From contig NZ_JABMCI010000043.1 in NCBI RefSeq assembly GCF_013359775.1, positions 1 to 64,000 of the forward strand: a stretch of DNA of 64,000 nucleotides, given 5' to 3'. This document shows positions 18,557 to 25,562 of the stretch, one piece after another. This DNA is from Cellulomonas humilata (GTDB taxonomy: Bacteria > Actinomycetota > Actinomycetes > Actinomycetales > Cellulomonadaceae). The notes below the pieces were generated by a model, which did no database searches, was not told the DNA's origin, and saw only the letters and a program-made list of their open reading frames with translations. How positions within the stretch are numbered: position 1 is the stretch's first letter; every line of letters begins with the position of its first letter. The position numbers and the translations under genes were made by a program.

Positions 18557-20038
18557 TCAGATCAGTGCCGCCGCGTCCCGCGGTCCGCGCAGGCGCGCCT
18601 CGATGACCACCGACGTGCCGCCCCCGACGCGGCTCGACCACTCGATCGTGCCGCGCATCTCGTTGGTCACCAGCGTCGAGACGATCTGCGTCCCGAGCCC
18701 GGTGCCGGCGCCACGACCGGTCGGCAGGCCGGAGCCGTCGTCGGCCACCTCGACGCGCAGGGCGTCGTCCTGCCGCTCCACGATGACCTCGACGGTCCCC
18801 GACTCCCGCCCCTCGAACCCGTGCTCGACCGCGTTGGTCACCAGCTCGGTGAGGATCAGGGCGAGCGCGGTCGCGTCCTCCGCGGGGATCGAGCCGAACG
18901 ACCCGCGCACCAGCGTGCGCACGCTCGCGCCCTCGGTGGCCACGTCCGCGGCGAGCCGGAGGCTGCGACCGACCAGGTCGTCGAACGGCACGCTCTCGTC
19001 CAGGGTCTGCGACAGGGTCTCGTGCACGAGCGCGATCGTGGCGACCCGACGCATCGCCTCCCCCAGCGCCTCCTTGGCCTCGGGCGACGCGACCCGCCGT
19101 GACTGGAGCCGCAGCAGTGCGGCCACCGTCTGGAGGTTGTTCTTCACGCGGTGGTGGATCTCCCGGATCGTCGCGTCCTTGGTGATCAGCTCGCGCTCAC
19201 GACGACGCAGCTCGGACACGTCGCGGCACAGCAGGACCGCACCGACGCGCTGGCCGTGCTCGGTCAGCGGCACCGCGCGCAGGGAGAGGGCGACGCCGCG
19301 CGCCTCGACGTCCACCCGCCACGGCGCCCGCCCCATGAGCACCAGGGGCATCGACTCGTCGACGGTGTCGTGCTGCTCGATCAGGTCCGCGGTCACCTCG
19401 ACCAGCGACCGGCCCACCAGGTCGCCGACCACACCGAGCCGGTGGAAGCAGGACAGCGCGTTCGGGCTCGCGTACAGGACCTCGCCCTCCGAGTTCAGGC
19501 GGACGAGCCCGTCGCCCACGCGCGGGGCGCCGCGGCGCGGACCGGTCGGGGCGTCGGGCGCCGGGTACTCCCCGCGTCCCACCATCGCGAAGATGTCGTC
19601 GGCCGCCTCGACGTAGTTGAGCTCCAGGCGGCTGGGGGTGCGGGCGCCGCCGAGGTTGGTCTGGCGGGCGAGCACCGCGATCGGCTTGCCGCCGCGGACC
19701 ACCGGGACCGCCTCCTCGCGCACCGCGTAGGAGCCGAACCAGCGCGGCTCGCGGGAGCGCTGGGCGGTGCGCTCGTCCAGCGACCGCTGGAGCTGGGGGC
19801 GCTGGCCCTCGGGAGCGCTCGAGCCGACGACGTCGTCGTAGTGCACCGTGGCACCGGTGGACGGGCGGCACTGCGCGATGGCCACGAAGTCGCCGTCCGT
19901 CGTCGGCAGCCAGAGCACCAGGTCGGCGAACGCGAGGTCGGACAGCACCTGCCAGTCGCCGACGAGCAGGTGCAGCCACTCGAGGTCGTGGGCATCGAGC
20001 GCGGCGTGACGAGCGGCGAGGGTGCTCAGGGTGGACAC
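18557..20038 (-). CDS. pdtaS: PdtaS-type cytosolic sensor histidine kinase (HisKA_2)
   Basis: A soluble 493-residue kinase. An N-terminal GAF-like sensor covers about 1-150, a PAS domain about 175-275, then HisKA_2 with REIHHRVKNNLQTV (phospho-His about 296) and HATPase_c (LTELVTNAVEHGF, DDGSGLP, GLGTQIV). In mycobacteria PdtaS phosphorylates PdtaR, an ANTAR RNA-binding antiterminator, and responds to nitric oxide and copper. The pdtaR partner is not in this window. GTG 20038 sits 7 nt after a TAACCT hexamer (leaderless) and matches the family's N-terminus; the longer upstream frame is rejected. Confidence 0.95.
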   Translation of the reverse strand: MSTLSTLAARHAALDAHDLEWLHLLVGDWQVLSDLAFADLVLWLPTTDGDFVAIAQCRPSTGATVHYDDVVGSSAPEGQRPQLQRSLDERTAQRSREPRWFGSYAVREEAVPVVRGGKPIAVLARQTNLGGARTPSRLELNYVEAADDIFAMVGRGEYPAPDAPTGPRRGAPRVGDGLVRLNSEGEVLYASPNALSCFHRLGVVGDLVGRSLVEVTADLIEQHDTVDESMPLVLMGRAPWRVDVEARGVALSLRAVPLTEHGQRVGAVLLCRDVSELRRRERELITKDATIREIHHRVKNNLQTVAALLRLQSRRVASPEAKEALGEAMRRVATIALVHETLSQTLDESVPFDDLVGRSLRLAADVATEGASVRTLVRGSFGSIPAEDATALALILTELVTNAVEHGFEGRESGTVEVIVERQDDALRVEVADDGSGLPTGRGAGTGLGTQIVSTLVTNEMRGTIEWSSRVGGGTSVVIEARLRGPRDAAALI

Positions 20039-20149
20039 GGGCACCAGGTTAGGTGTCGTCTGGCGGAGCCAGGTGCACGAACTGCCAGGACGCCCGGGAC
20101 GTGGCCGGATAGCCTCGGACCCACCGACCCGATCTTCGAAGGACCCATC

Positions 20150-20668
20150 GTGCGACTGAGCGTGACGATCGACCTGCCGACCGACGCCCACGCCGCGGCA
20201 CGGCTGCTCGCCGACCCGGAGTACGTCCACCAGAAGGTGCGCGCCAGCGGTGCGCTCGAGCAGCACGTGGACATCACCGGCGCGCCCGACGAGGCCTTCA
20301 CCGTGACGACGCGCCGCGCCCTGCCGACGGACCAGATCCCCGCGCACCTGCGGGGCTTCGTCGGGAGCCGGATCGACATCCGGCAGGTGGAGGCCTGGGA
20401 GGGTCCCGCGGCGGACGGCTCCCGCGTGGGGACGGTGGTCGTGGAGATCACCGGCGCCCCGGTGCGGCTCAGCGGACGCACGGCGCTGGCGCCGGCCGGC
20501 GACGGCTCGACCACCGTCACGTACGACGGTGAGCTGCGCGCGAGCGTGCCCTTGTTCGGCTCCGCGATCGAGCAGGCGACGGCCGAGGCCATCCGCTCGG
20601 CCCTCGAGGTCGAGCAGGACGTGGCGCGCCGGTGGATCGCAGGTCACGGGCCGACGCCACAGCAGTAA
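20150..20668 (+). CDS. DUF2505 family protein
   Basis: A 172-residue soluble protein of the actinobacterial DUF2505 family, whose predicted fold resembles SRPBCC/START-like ligand-binding domains. It opens with a beta strand and helix (RLSVTIDLPTDAHAAARLLADPEYV), continues with strand-rich sequence and ends in an amphipathic helix (AIEQATAEAIRSALEVEQDVARRW). The GTG start follows GAAGGA by 6 nt, and TAGCCT upstream is a possible -10. It is divergent from pdtaS. No function is established for the family. Confidence 0.85.
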   Translation: MRLSVTIDLPTDAHAAARLLADPEYVHQKVRASGALEQHVDITGAPDEAFTVTTRRALPTDQIPAHLRGFVGSRIDIRQVEAWEGPAADGSRVGTVVVEITGAPVRLSGRTALAPAGDGSTTVTYDGELRASVPLFGSAIEQATAEAIRSALEVEQDVARRWIAGHGPTPQQ

Positions 20669-20680
20669 CGATTCGGTAAC
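20665..20680 (+). promoter_or_regulatory. GTnAC-N6-GTnAC direct repeat (MtrA-type box)
   Basis: GTAAC-GATTCG-GTAAC matches the direct-repeat site described for MtrA in actinobacteria. The first half overlaps the DUF2505 stop codon and the site lies 277 bp upstream of cebE. Pattern match only. Confidence 0.35.
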
Positions 20681-20742
20681 ACGGACCGATGTCCATATCG
20701 CTCTGACCTGCACAAACACTGGTGTGGGATCGCTACCACACG
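20680..20742 (+). repeat. Imperfect intergenic repeat, copy 2 (cebE upstream)
   Basis: Counterpart of 17953-18017, with CACGGAC-NN-ATGTCC, TGACCTGCAC at 20704-20713, and the GGGATCG...CACAC block. It lies just upstream of the putative cebE -35 element. Confidence 0.6.
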
Positions 20743-20762
20743 TAAACCGCCCATGTCCGTCC

Positions 20763-20791
20763 TTGACACTCGCGGGGGCGCCGACGACAGT
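20763..20791 (+). promoter_or_regulatory. Putative sigma-70-type promoter of cebEFG
   Basis: TTGACA (20763-20768), a 17-bp spacer, then GACAGT (20786-20791). The predicted start falls just before the palindromic operator at 20804, which would let a LacI-type repressor block initiation. The leader would be about 160 nt. Confidence 0.5.
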
Positions 20792-20803
20792 ATCCGCAGC
20801 GCG

Positions 20804-20817
20804 TGGGAACGCTCCCG
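20804..20817. promoter_or_regulatory. CebR/CelR-type operator
   Basis: TGGGAACGCTCCCG differs at two positions from the 14-bp TGGGAGCGCTCCCA site bound by CebR/CelR regulators of cellulolytic actinobacteria. A weaker match, TGGGAACGCGACCA, follows at 20830-20843. The position just downstream of the promoter fits cellobiose-relieved repression. Confidence 0.65.
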
Positions 20818-20956
20818 CATCACTGCGGATGGGAACGCGACCACGCCGGGTCCACACGGCCCAACCCGACGTCCGTTCGCGCCCCCTGCGGCGAGCAGAC
20901 GACGGGTGCCCTAGGGGTACGGCGAGGACGCCGTCCGACTGACAAGGGAGTCACCA

Positions 20957-22258
20957 GTGCGCAAGACCACTAGCAAGATGTGGGCGGCCGCGGCGGGGGT
21001 CACGGGCATCGCCCTCCTCGCAACCGCCTGCTCCGGCAACTCGGACACGCCCAGCGACGAGGGGTCCGACGGCGGCACCGAGAACATCACGCTGACGCTC
21101 GGCACGTTCAACGAGCCTGGCTACACCGACGAGATGTTCGCGGCGTACGAGGCCGAGAACCCGGGCGTCACCATCGAGAACAAGAAGGCCGCGACCTCGA
21201 ACGAGGCCCGCGACAACCTGAACACGCGCCTCGCGTCGGGTTCTGGTGCCTCGGACGTCGAGATGATCGAGATCGACTGGCTCCCCGAGCTCATGCAGTT
21301 CCCCGAGAAGTTCGAGGACCTGGCGGACCCGGCGCTCGACGGTCGCTGGAAGGACTGGAAGGTCGCTCAGGCCACGACGCCCGACGGCAAGCTCCTCGGC
21401 TACGGCACCGACATCGGCCCGGAGGCCATCGCGTTCCGCGGCGACCTGCTCGCCGCTGCCGGCCTGCCGTCCACGCGTGAGGAGGTCGCCGCCGAGCTCG
21501 GCGGCGCCGACGCCACGTGGGACGACTACTTCGCCTTCGGCAAGCGGTACACCGACGCCACGGGCAAGCCGTTCTTCGACGCCGCTGGTGCCATCTACCA
21601 GGGCATGATCAACCAGGTCGAGAACGCCTACGAGGAGAACGACGGCACGATCATCGCCGCCACGAACCCCGAGGTGAAGGACATCTACGACGCCGTCACC
21701 AAGGCCTCGGTCACCGACAACCTGTCGGCGCACCTCGGCCAGTGGAGCGACGACTGGACGGCCTCGTTCCAGACGGACGGCTTCGCGACCATGCTGGCGC
21801 CGGGCTGGATGCTCGGTGTCATCGAGGGCAACTCCGCCGGCATCACCGGCTGGGACATCGCTGACGTCTTCCCCGGCGGCGCCGGCAACTGGGGCGGCTC
21901 GTTCATGACCGTCCCGTCGCAGGGCAAGAACGTCGAGGCCGCGAAGAAGTTCGCCGCCTGGCTGACGGCCCCGGAGCAGCAGCTCCAGGCCTACAAGAAC
22001 AAGGGCACGTTCCCGAGCCAGGTCGAGGCGCTCGCCTCGGACGAGCTGCTCGGCTCCACGAACGCGTTCTTCAACGACGCCCCGGCCGGCCAGATCCTGG
22101 CCAACCGCGCCGAGGGCATCATCGCCCCGTTCAAGGGCCCGAACTACTTCGCCATCAACGACGCGATGCAGTCGGCTCTGACCGAGGTCGACGTCAACGG
22201 TGGTGACGCCGCTGCTCAGTGGGACACCTTCGTGAGCGCGGTCAACGCGCTCGGCTGA
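20957..22258 (+). CDS. cebE: Cello-oligosaccharide ABC transporter substrate-binding lipoprotein (CebE-like)
   Basis: A 433-residue family 1 solute-binding protein. The lipoprotein signal is ATAC with Cys25 as the lipid anchor. The mature protein starts with an acidic, Ser/Gly-rich linker and has the two-lobed pattern of CUT1 sugar binders. Sequence and operon resemble Streptomyces CebE, which binds cellobiose and cellotriose. The start GTG has AAGGGAG before it. Two permeases follow after a strong hairpin at 22269. A CebR-type operator precedes the gene and a LacI regulator closes the cluster. Cellodextrin specificity is inferred from context. Confidence 0.85.
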   Translation: MRKTTSKMWAAAAGVTGIALLATACSGNSDTPSDEGSDGGTENITLTLGTFNEPGYTDEMFAAYEAENPGVTIENKKAATSNEARDNLNTRLASGSGASDVEMIEIDWLPELMQFPEKFEDLADPALDGRWKDWKVAQATTPDGKLLGYGTDIGPEAIAFRGDLLAAAGLPSTREEVAAELGGADATWDDYFAFGKRYTDATGKPFFDAAGAIYQGMINQVENAYEENDGTIIAATNPEVKDIYDAVTKASVTDNLSAHLGQWSDDWTASFQTDGFATMLAPGWMLGVIEGNSAGITGWDIADVFPGGAGNWGGSFMTVPSQGKNVEAAKKFAAWLTAPEQQLQAYKNKGTFPSQVEALASDELLGSTNAFFNDAPAGQILANRAEGIIAPFKGPNYFAINDAMQSALTEVDVNGGDAAAQWDTFVSAVNALG

Positions 22259-22268
22259 CGCTAGCCAG

Positions 22269-22303
22269 GGGCCGGGCCGATGGGTCACCCATCGGCCCGG
22301 CCC
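22269..22303 (+). terminator. Intra-operon attenuator hairpin between cebE and cebF
   Basis: A perfect 16-bp stem with a 3-nt loop begins 10 bp after the cebE stop and 41 bp before cebF. Such hairpins usually stabilise or partly terminate the upstream message, so the binding protein outnumbers the permeases. Confidence 0.7.
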
Positions 22304-22344
22304 TGCCAGCGAAGGCTCCGGACCACTGCCACGAAGGACACCTG

Positions 22345-23355
22345 ATGGCCACCTCCACCACCTCGCCCCACCTCGACAGCGGCCGCCGGCGCGATCCCGA
22401 TCGCGCACCCCGTCGGGTGGGCTTCAGCCAGACCCTGGGTCGCTGGGACGTCAAGGTCTCGCCCTACCTCTACATCTCGCCGTTCTTCATCCTCTTCGCG
22501 CTCACGGGCTTGTTCCCGCTGGTGTACACGGCCTACGTGTCCGTGCACGACTGGAACCTGATCGGCGGCAAGGGCGAGTTCGTCGGCTTCGAGAACTACC
22601 TCTTCGTCGTCCAGGAGCCCAACTTCTGGAAGGGCCTGCGCAACACCTTCAGCATCTTCCTCATCTCGACGGTCCCGCAGCTGATCATCGCGATCGTGCT
22701 CGCGGCGCTCCTCGACGCGAACCTGCGCGCACGGACCTTCTGGCGCATGGGCGTGCTCCTGCCCTACGTCGTCGCGCCCGTCGCGGTCAGCCTCATCTTC
22801 GGCAAGCTGTTCGCCGACAAGTCCGGCCTCATCAACACGGTGCTCGGGTACATCGGCATCGACCCGATCGGCTGGCACGCCCAGATCCTGCCCAGCCACA
22901 TCGCGATCGCGACCATGGTCGACTTCCGCTGGACGGGCTACAACACCCTCATCCTGCTCGCCGCGATGCAGGCGATCCCGAAGGACCTCTACGAGGCCGC
23001 CGTCCTGGACGGTGCCTCGCGCGTCCGCCAGTTCTTCTCGGTCACCGTCCCGATGCTGCGGCCGACGATCATCTTCGTCGTCATCACGTCGACCATCGGT
23101 GGACTTCAGATCTTCGACGAGCCGCGACTGTTCGACCAGACCGGCCAGGGTGGCCCGAGCCGTCAGTGGATGACCGCCACGATGTACATCTACGAGCTCG
23201 GCTGGGGGAACCAGAAGAGCTTCGGACGAGCGTCCGCGGTGGCCTGGATCCTGTTCCTCATCATCATCGTGATCGCCATGATCAACTTCGCGGCGACGCG
23301 CAAGATCTCGTCGGAGACCTCGGCGACGAAGAAGCGGAAGAAGGTTTCCCGATGA
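22345..23355 (+). CDS. cebF: Sugar ABC transporter permease (CebF-like)
   Basis: A 336-residue MalF-type permease with six main hydrophobic helices after a charged N-terminus of about 45 residues. The EAA loop that contacts the ATPase reads YEAAVLDGASRVRQFFSVTVPML. ATG 22345 is chosen over upstream in-frame starts because GAAGGA lies 6 nt ahead and the longer version would run through the hairpin. Its stop overlaps the next start (ATGA). Confidence 0.9.
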   Translation: MATSTTSPHLDSGRRRDPDRAPRRVGFSQTLGRWDVKVSPYLYISPFFILFALTGLFPLVYTAYVSVHDWNLIGGKGEFVGFENYLFVVQEPNFWKGLRNTFSIFLISTVPQLIIAIVLAALLDANLRARTFWRMGVLLPYVVAPVAVSLIFGKLFADKSGLINTVLGYIGIDPIGWHAQILPSHIAIATMVDFRWTGYNTLILLAAMQAIPKDLYEAAVLDGASRVRQFFSVTVPMLRPTIIFVVITSTIGGLQIFDEPRLFDQTGQGGPSRQWMTATMYIYELGWGNQKSFGRASAVAWILFLIIIVIAMINFAATRKISSETSATKKRKKVSR

Positions 23356-24266
23356 GCGCCCCCTCGCTGCCGGTCATCCGGCAGACCGCCGGCCGCGGTG
23401 CCGCCCGGGCTGCCGGTCGGAGCCGCTCCACGGCCGCCGGGTCCGACCGTCGGCCGGGCTGGGTCACGTACGTGCTGCTCGCGGTCGCGATCGTCCTGGC
23501 CATCGCCCCGCTGTACTACGCGTTCCTGCTGGCGTCGTCCAACTCGGCGTACATCGCGCAGAACCCGATCCCGTCGCTGATCCCGCAGGGCGAGTTCTTC
23601 GACAACGTCAGCAAGGTCCTGAACGGGGACATCCAGTTCTGGAAGGCGCTCGGCAACTCGATCATCGTCGGGACGGTCACCGCGCTGTCGGTGGTCCTCT
23701 TCTCCACGCTGGCCGGCTTCTCGTTCTCGAAGCTGCGGTTCCGCGGCCGCAACGGCCTGCTCGTGTTCGTCATCGCCACCACGGCTGTGCCGACGCAGCT
23801 GGGCATCGTGCCGCTGTTCATCCTGATGTCCCAGTTCGGCTGGACCGGCAAGCTCATCGCCGTCATCGTGCCCGGCCTGGTCACGGCGTTCGGCGTGTTC
23901 TGGATGACGCAGTACCTCGAGTCGGCGCTCCCCTACGAGCTCGTCGAGGCCGCCCGCGTCGACGGTGCCTCGATGATCCGGACCTTCTGGCACATCGCCC
24001 TCCCGGCGGCGCGTCCGGCGGCCGTCATGCTCGGCCTGTTCACGTTCGTCGCCTCGTGGACGAACTTCTTCTGGCCGTTCATCGTCCTGGGTAACCAGAA
24101 CCCGACGCTCCCGGTGGCCATCCAGCTGCTCCAGGCGTCGTACTTCAAGGACATGTCGCTGATCATGGCGGGCGTCACCATCTCGACGATCCCGCTGATC
24201 ATCCTGTTCTTCGTCGCCGGCCGTCAGCTGGTGGCCGGAATCATGCAGGGTGCCGTCAAGGGCTGA
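23352..24266 (+). CDS. cebG: Sugar ABC transporter permease (CebG-like)
   Basis: A 304-residue MalG-type permease: basic N-terminus, about six helices, an EAA loop VEAARVDGASMIRTFWHIALPAA, and a C-terminus typical of the family (GIMQGAVKG). It is translationally coupled to cebF by ATGA. No ATPase gene follows; actinobacterial CUT1 importers normally share a distant MsiK/MalK ATPase. Mature activity therefore needs a subunit encoded elsewhere. Confidence 0.9.
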   Translation: MSAPSLPVIRQTAGRGAARAAGRSRSTAAGSDRRPGWVTYVLLAVAIVLAIAPLYYAFLLASSNSAYIAQNPIPSLIPQGEFFDNVSKVLNGDIQFWKALGNSIIVGTVTALSVVLFSTLAGFSFSKLRFRGRNGLLVFVIATTAVPTQLGIVPLFILMSQFGWTGKLIAVIVPGLVTAFGVFWMTQYLESALPYELVEAARVDGASMIRTFWHIALPAARPAAVMLGLFTFVASWTNFFWPFIVLGNQNPTLPVAIQLLQASYFKDMSLIMAGVTISTIPLIILFFVAGRQLVAGIMQGAVKG

Positions 24267-24343
24267 GCCCCGCACACTGGTCACGGCAGGTCCCGGACCC
24301 TCACCACGGTCGCACCTCGACCGCGTGAGGCCGGTCGATGGGA

Positions 24344-24374
24344 AGGGCGGGGTGCTCCCCGAGCGCCCCGCCCT
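24344..24374 (+). terminator. Hairpin terminator after cebG
   Basis: AGGGCGGGG/CCCCGCCCT, a 9-bp stem with a 13-nt loop, 77 bp after cebG and 56 bp before the regulator start. Confidence 0.45.
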
Positions 24375-24429
24375 CCTCATCACCCGCTCGTCATCGCTGC
24401 CTCGGCAGCCACAGGAGGGAAGACCAACG

Positions 24430-25470
24430 GTGGTCGACAACATCCCGGTCCACGTGGACCCCGCGCGGCCCCCCGCGCCGACGCTCGAGCAGGTCGCCGA
24501 GCGCGCCGGCGTCTCGCGCTCGACAGCCTCTCGCGCCATCAACGGCGGGCTGCGCGTGTCTCCCGAGGCGCTCGCCTCGGTCGAGGCCGCGGTCGCCGAT
24601 CTCGGCTACACGCCGAACCGCGCCGCCCGCTCGCTCGTCACCAAGCGCACCGACTCGATCGCGCTGGTGGTCCCCGAGCCCGACGAGCGCGTGCTCTCGG
24701 ACCCGTTCTTCGCCGGCACGCTCAACGGCCTGAGCACGTCGCTCGCCGACTCCGACATGCAGGTCGTGCTGGTCATCGCCCGCCCGGGCGAGAGCGAGCG
24801 CACGGTCCGGTACCTACGCAACGGGCACGTGGACGGGGCGATCGTCGTCTCGCACCACGCCAACGACGAGCTCGACCGGGCGCTCCAGCTCTCGCACGTG
24901 CCCAACGTGTTCGTCGGTCGCCCCCTGTCCGCGGACGAGCGGGACGTGCAGTACGTCGACACCGACAACGTCGAGGGCGGTCGGCTGGCCACGCAGCACC
25001 TCATCGACCGCGGCTGCACGCGCATCGCCACGATCGCGGGACCGGCGGACATGTCCGCCGGCATCGACCGGCTCACGGGGTGGCGCAACGCCATCCGCGC
25101 GGCCGGGATGTCCGACGACGCGGTGGTGCACGGCGACTTCACCATGGCGTCCGGCACCATCGCGGCGCGCGAGCTGCTGGCGCGGTACCCCGACGTCGAC
25201 GCGATCTTCATCGCGTCCGACCTCATGGCCGCCGGGGCGCTCAGCGTCCTCGCGGAGCACGGCAAGGAGGTGCCGCGGGACGTCGCGGTGGTCGGGTACG
25301 ACAACCTCGGTGTCGCGGCGTCGACCACTCCCCCGCTGACCAGCGTCATCCAGCCGGTCGTGGCCATGGCGCGTGCGGCGGGTGCTCGGCTGCTCGACCA
25401 GCTCAACGGCGCGCCGCCGTCGCCGCCCCTGATCTTCGCCCCGGAGCTGGTCATCCGCGCCTCGGCGTAG
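24430..25470 (+). CDS. cebR: LacI-family regulator of the cebEFG operon (CebR-like)
   Basis: A 346-residue repressor. The N-terminal LacI helix-turn-helix is TLEQVAERAGVSRSTASRAING, with hinge LGYTPNRAARSL. A periplasmic-binding-like effector domain of about 270 residues follows (ALVVPEPDERV...VGYDNLG). The frame opens 60 codons earlier, inside the end of cebG, but an AGGAGGGA ribosome-binding site about 9 nt before GTG 24430 and the family N-terminus set the start. It lies directly after the transporter it probably controls. The 20804 operator is its likely target and cellobiose its likely inducer, by analogy with Streptomyces CebR. Confidence 0.9.
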   Translation: MVDNIPVHVDPARPPAPTLEQVAERAGVSRSTASRAINGGLRVSPEALASVEAAVADLGYTPNRAARSLVTKRTDSIALVVPEPDERVLSDPFFAGTLNGLSTSLADSDMQVVLVIARPGESERTVRYLRNGHVDGAIVVSHHANDELDRALQLSHVPNVFVGRPLSADERDVQYVDTDNVEGGRLATQHLIDRGCTRIATIAGPADMSAGIDRLTGWRNAIRAAGMSDDAVVHGDFTMASGTIAARELLARYPDVDAIFIASDLMAAGALSVLAEHGKEVPRDVAVVGYDNLGVAASTTPPLTSVIQPVVAMARAAGARLLDQLNGAPPSPPLIFAPELVIRASA

Positions 25471-25510
25471 TGCGACCGCGTCGACGCCACGGGAGCGCGC
25501 CGACACGGTG

Positions 25511-25548
25511 ACCGAAGGCCCGGCGGGACGACCCGCCGGGCCTTCGGT
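25511..25548. terminator. Bidirectional terminator between cebR and putA
   Basis: A perfect 17-bp stem (left arm ACCGAAGGCCCGGCGGG) with a 4-nt ACGA loop sits between convergent stop codons, 40 bp from one and 15 bp from the other. Confidence 0.8.
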
Positions 25549-25562
25549 GCTCCTGCGCCGGC

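Noticed and set aside
20791-20796. TATCCG as the cebE -10
   Set aside because: It lies 22 bp from the TTGACA element; GACAGT at 17 bp fits better.
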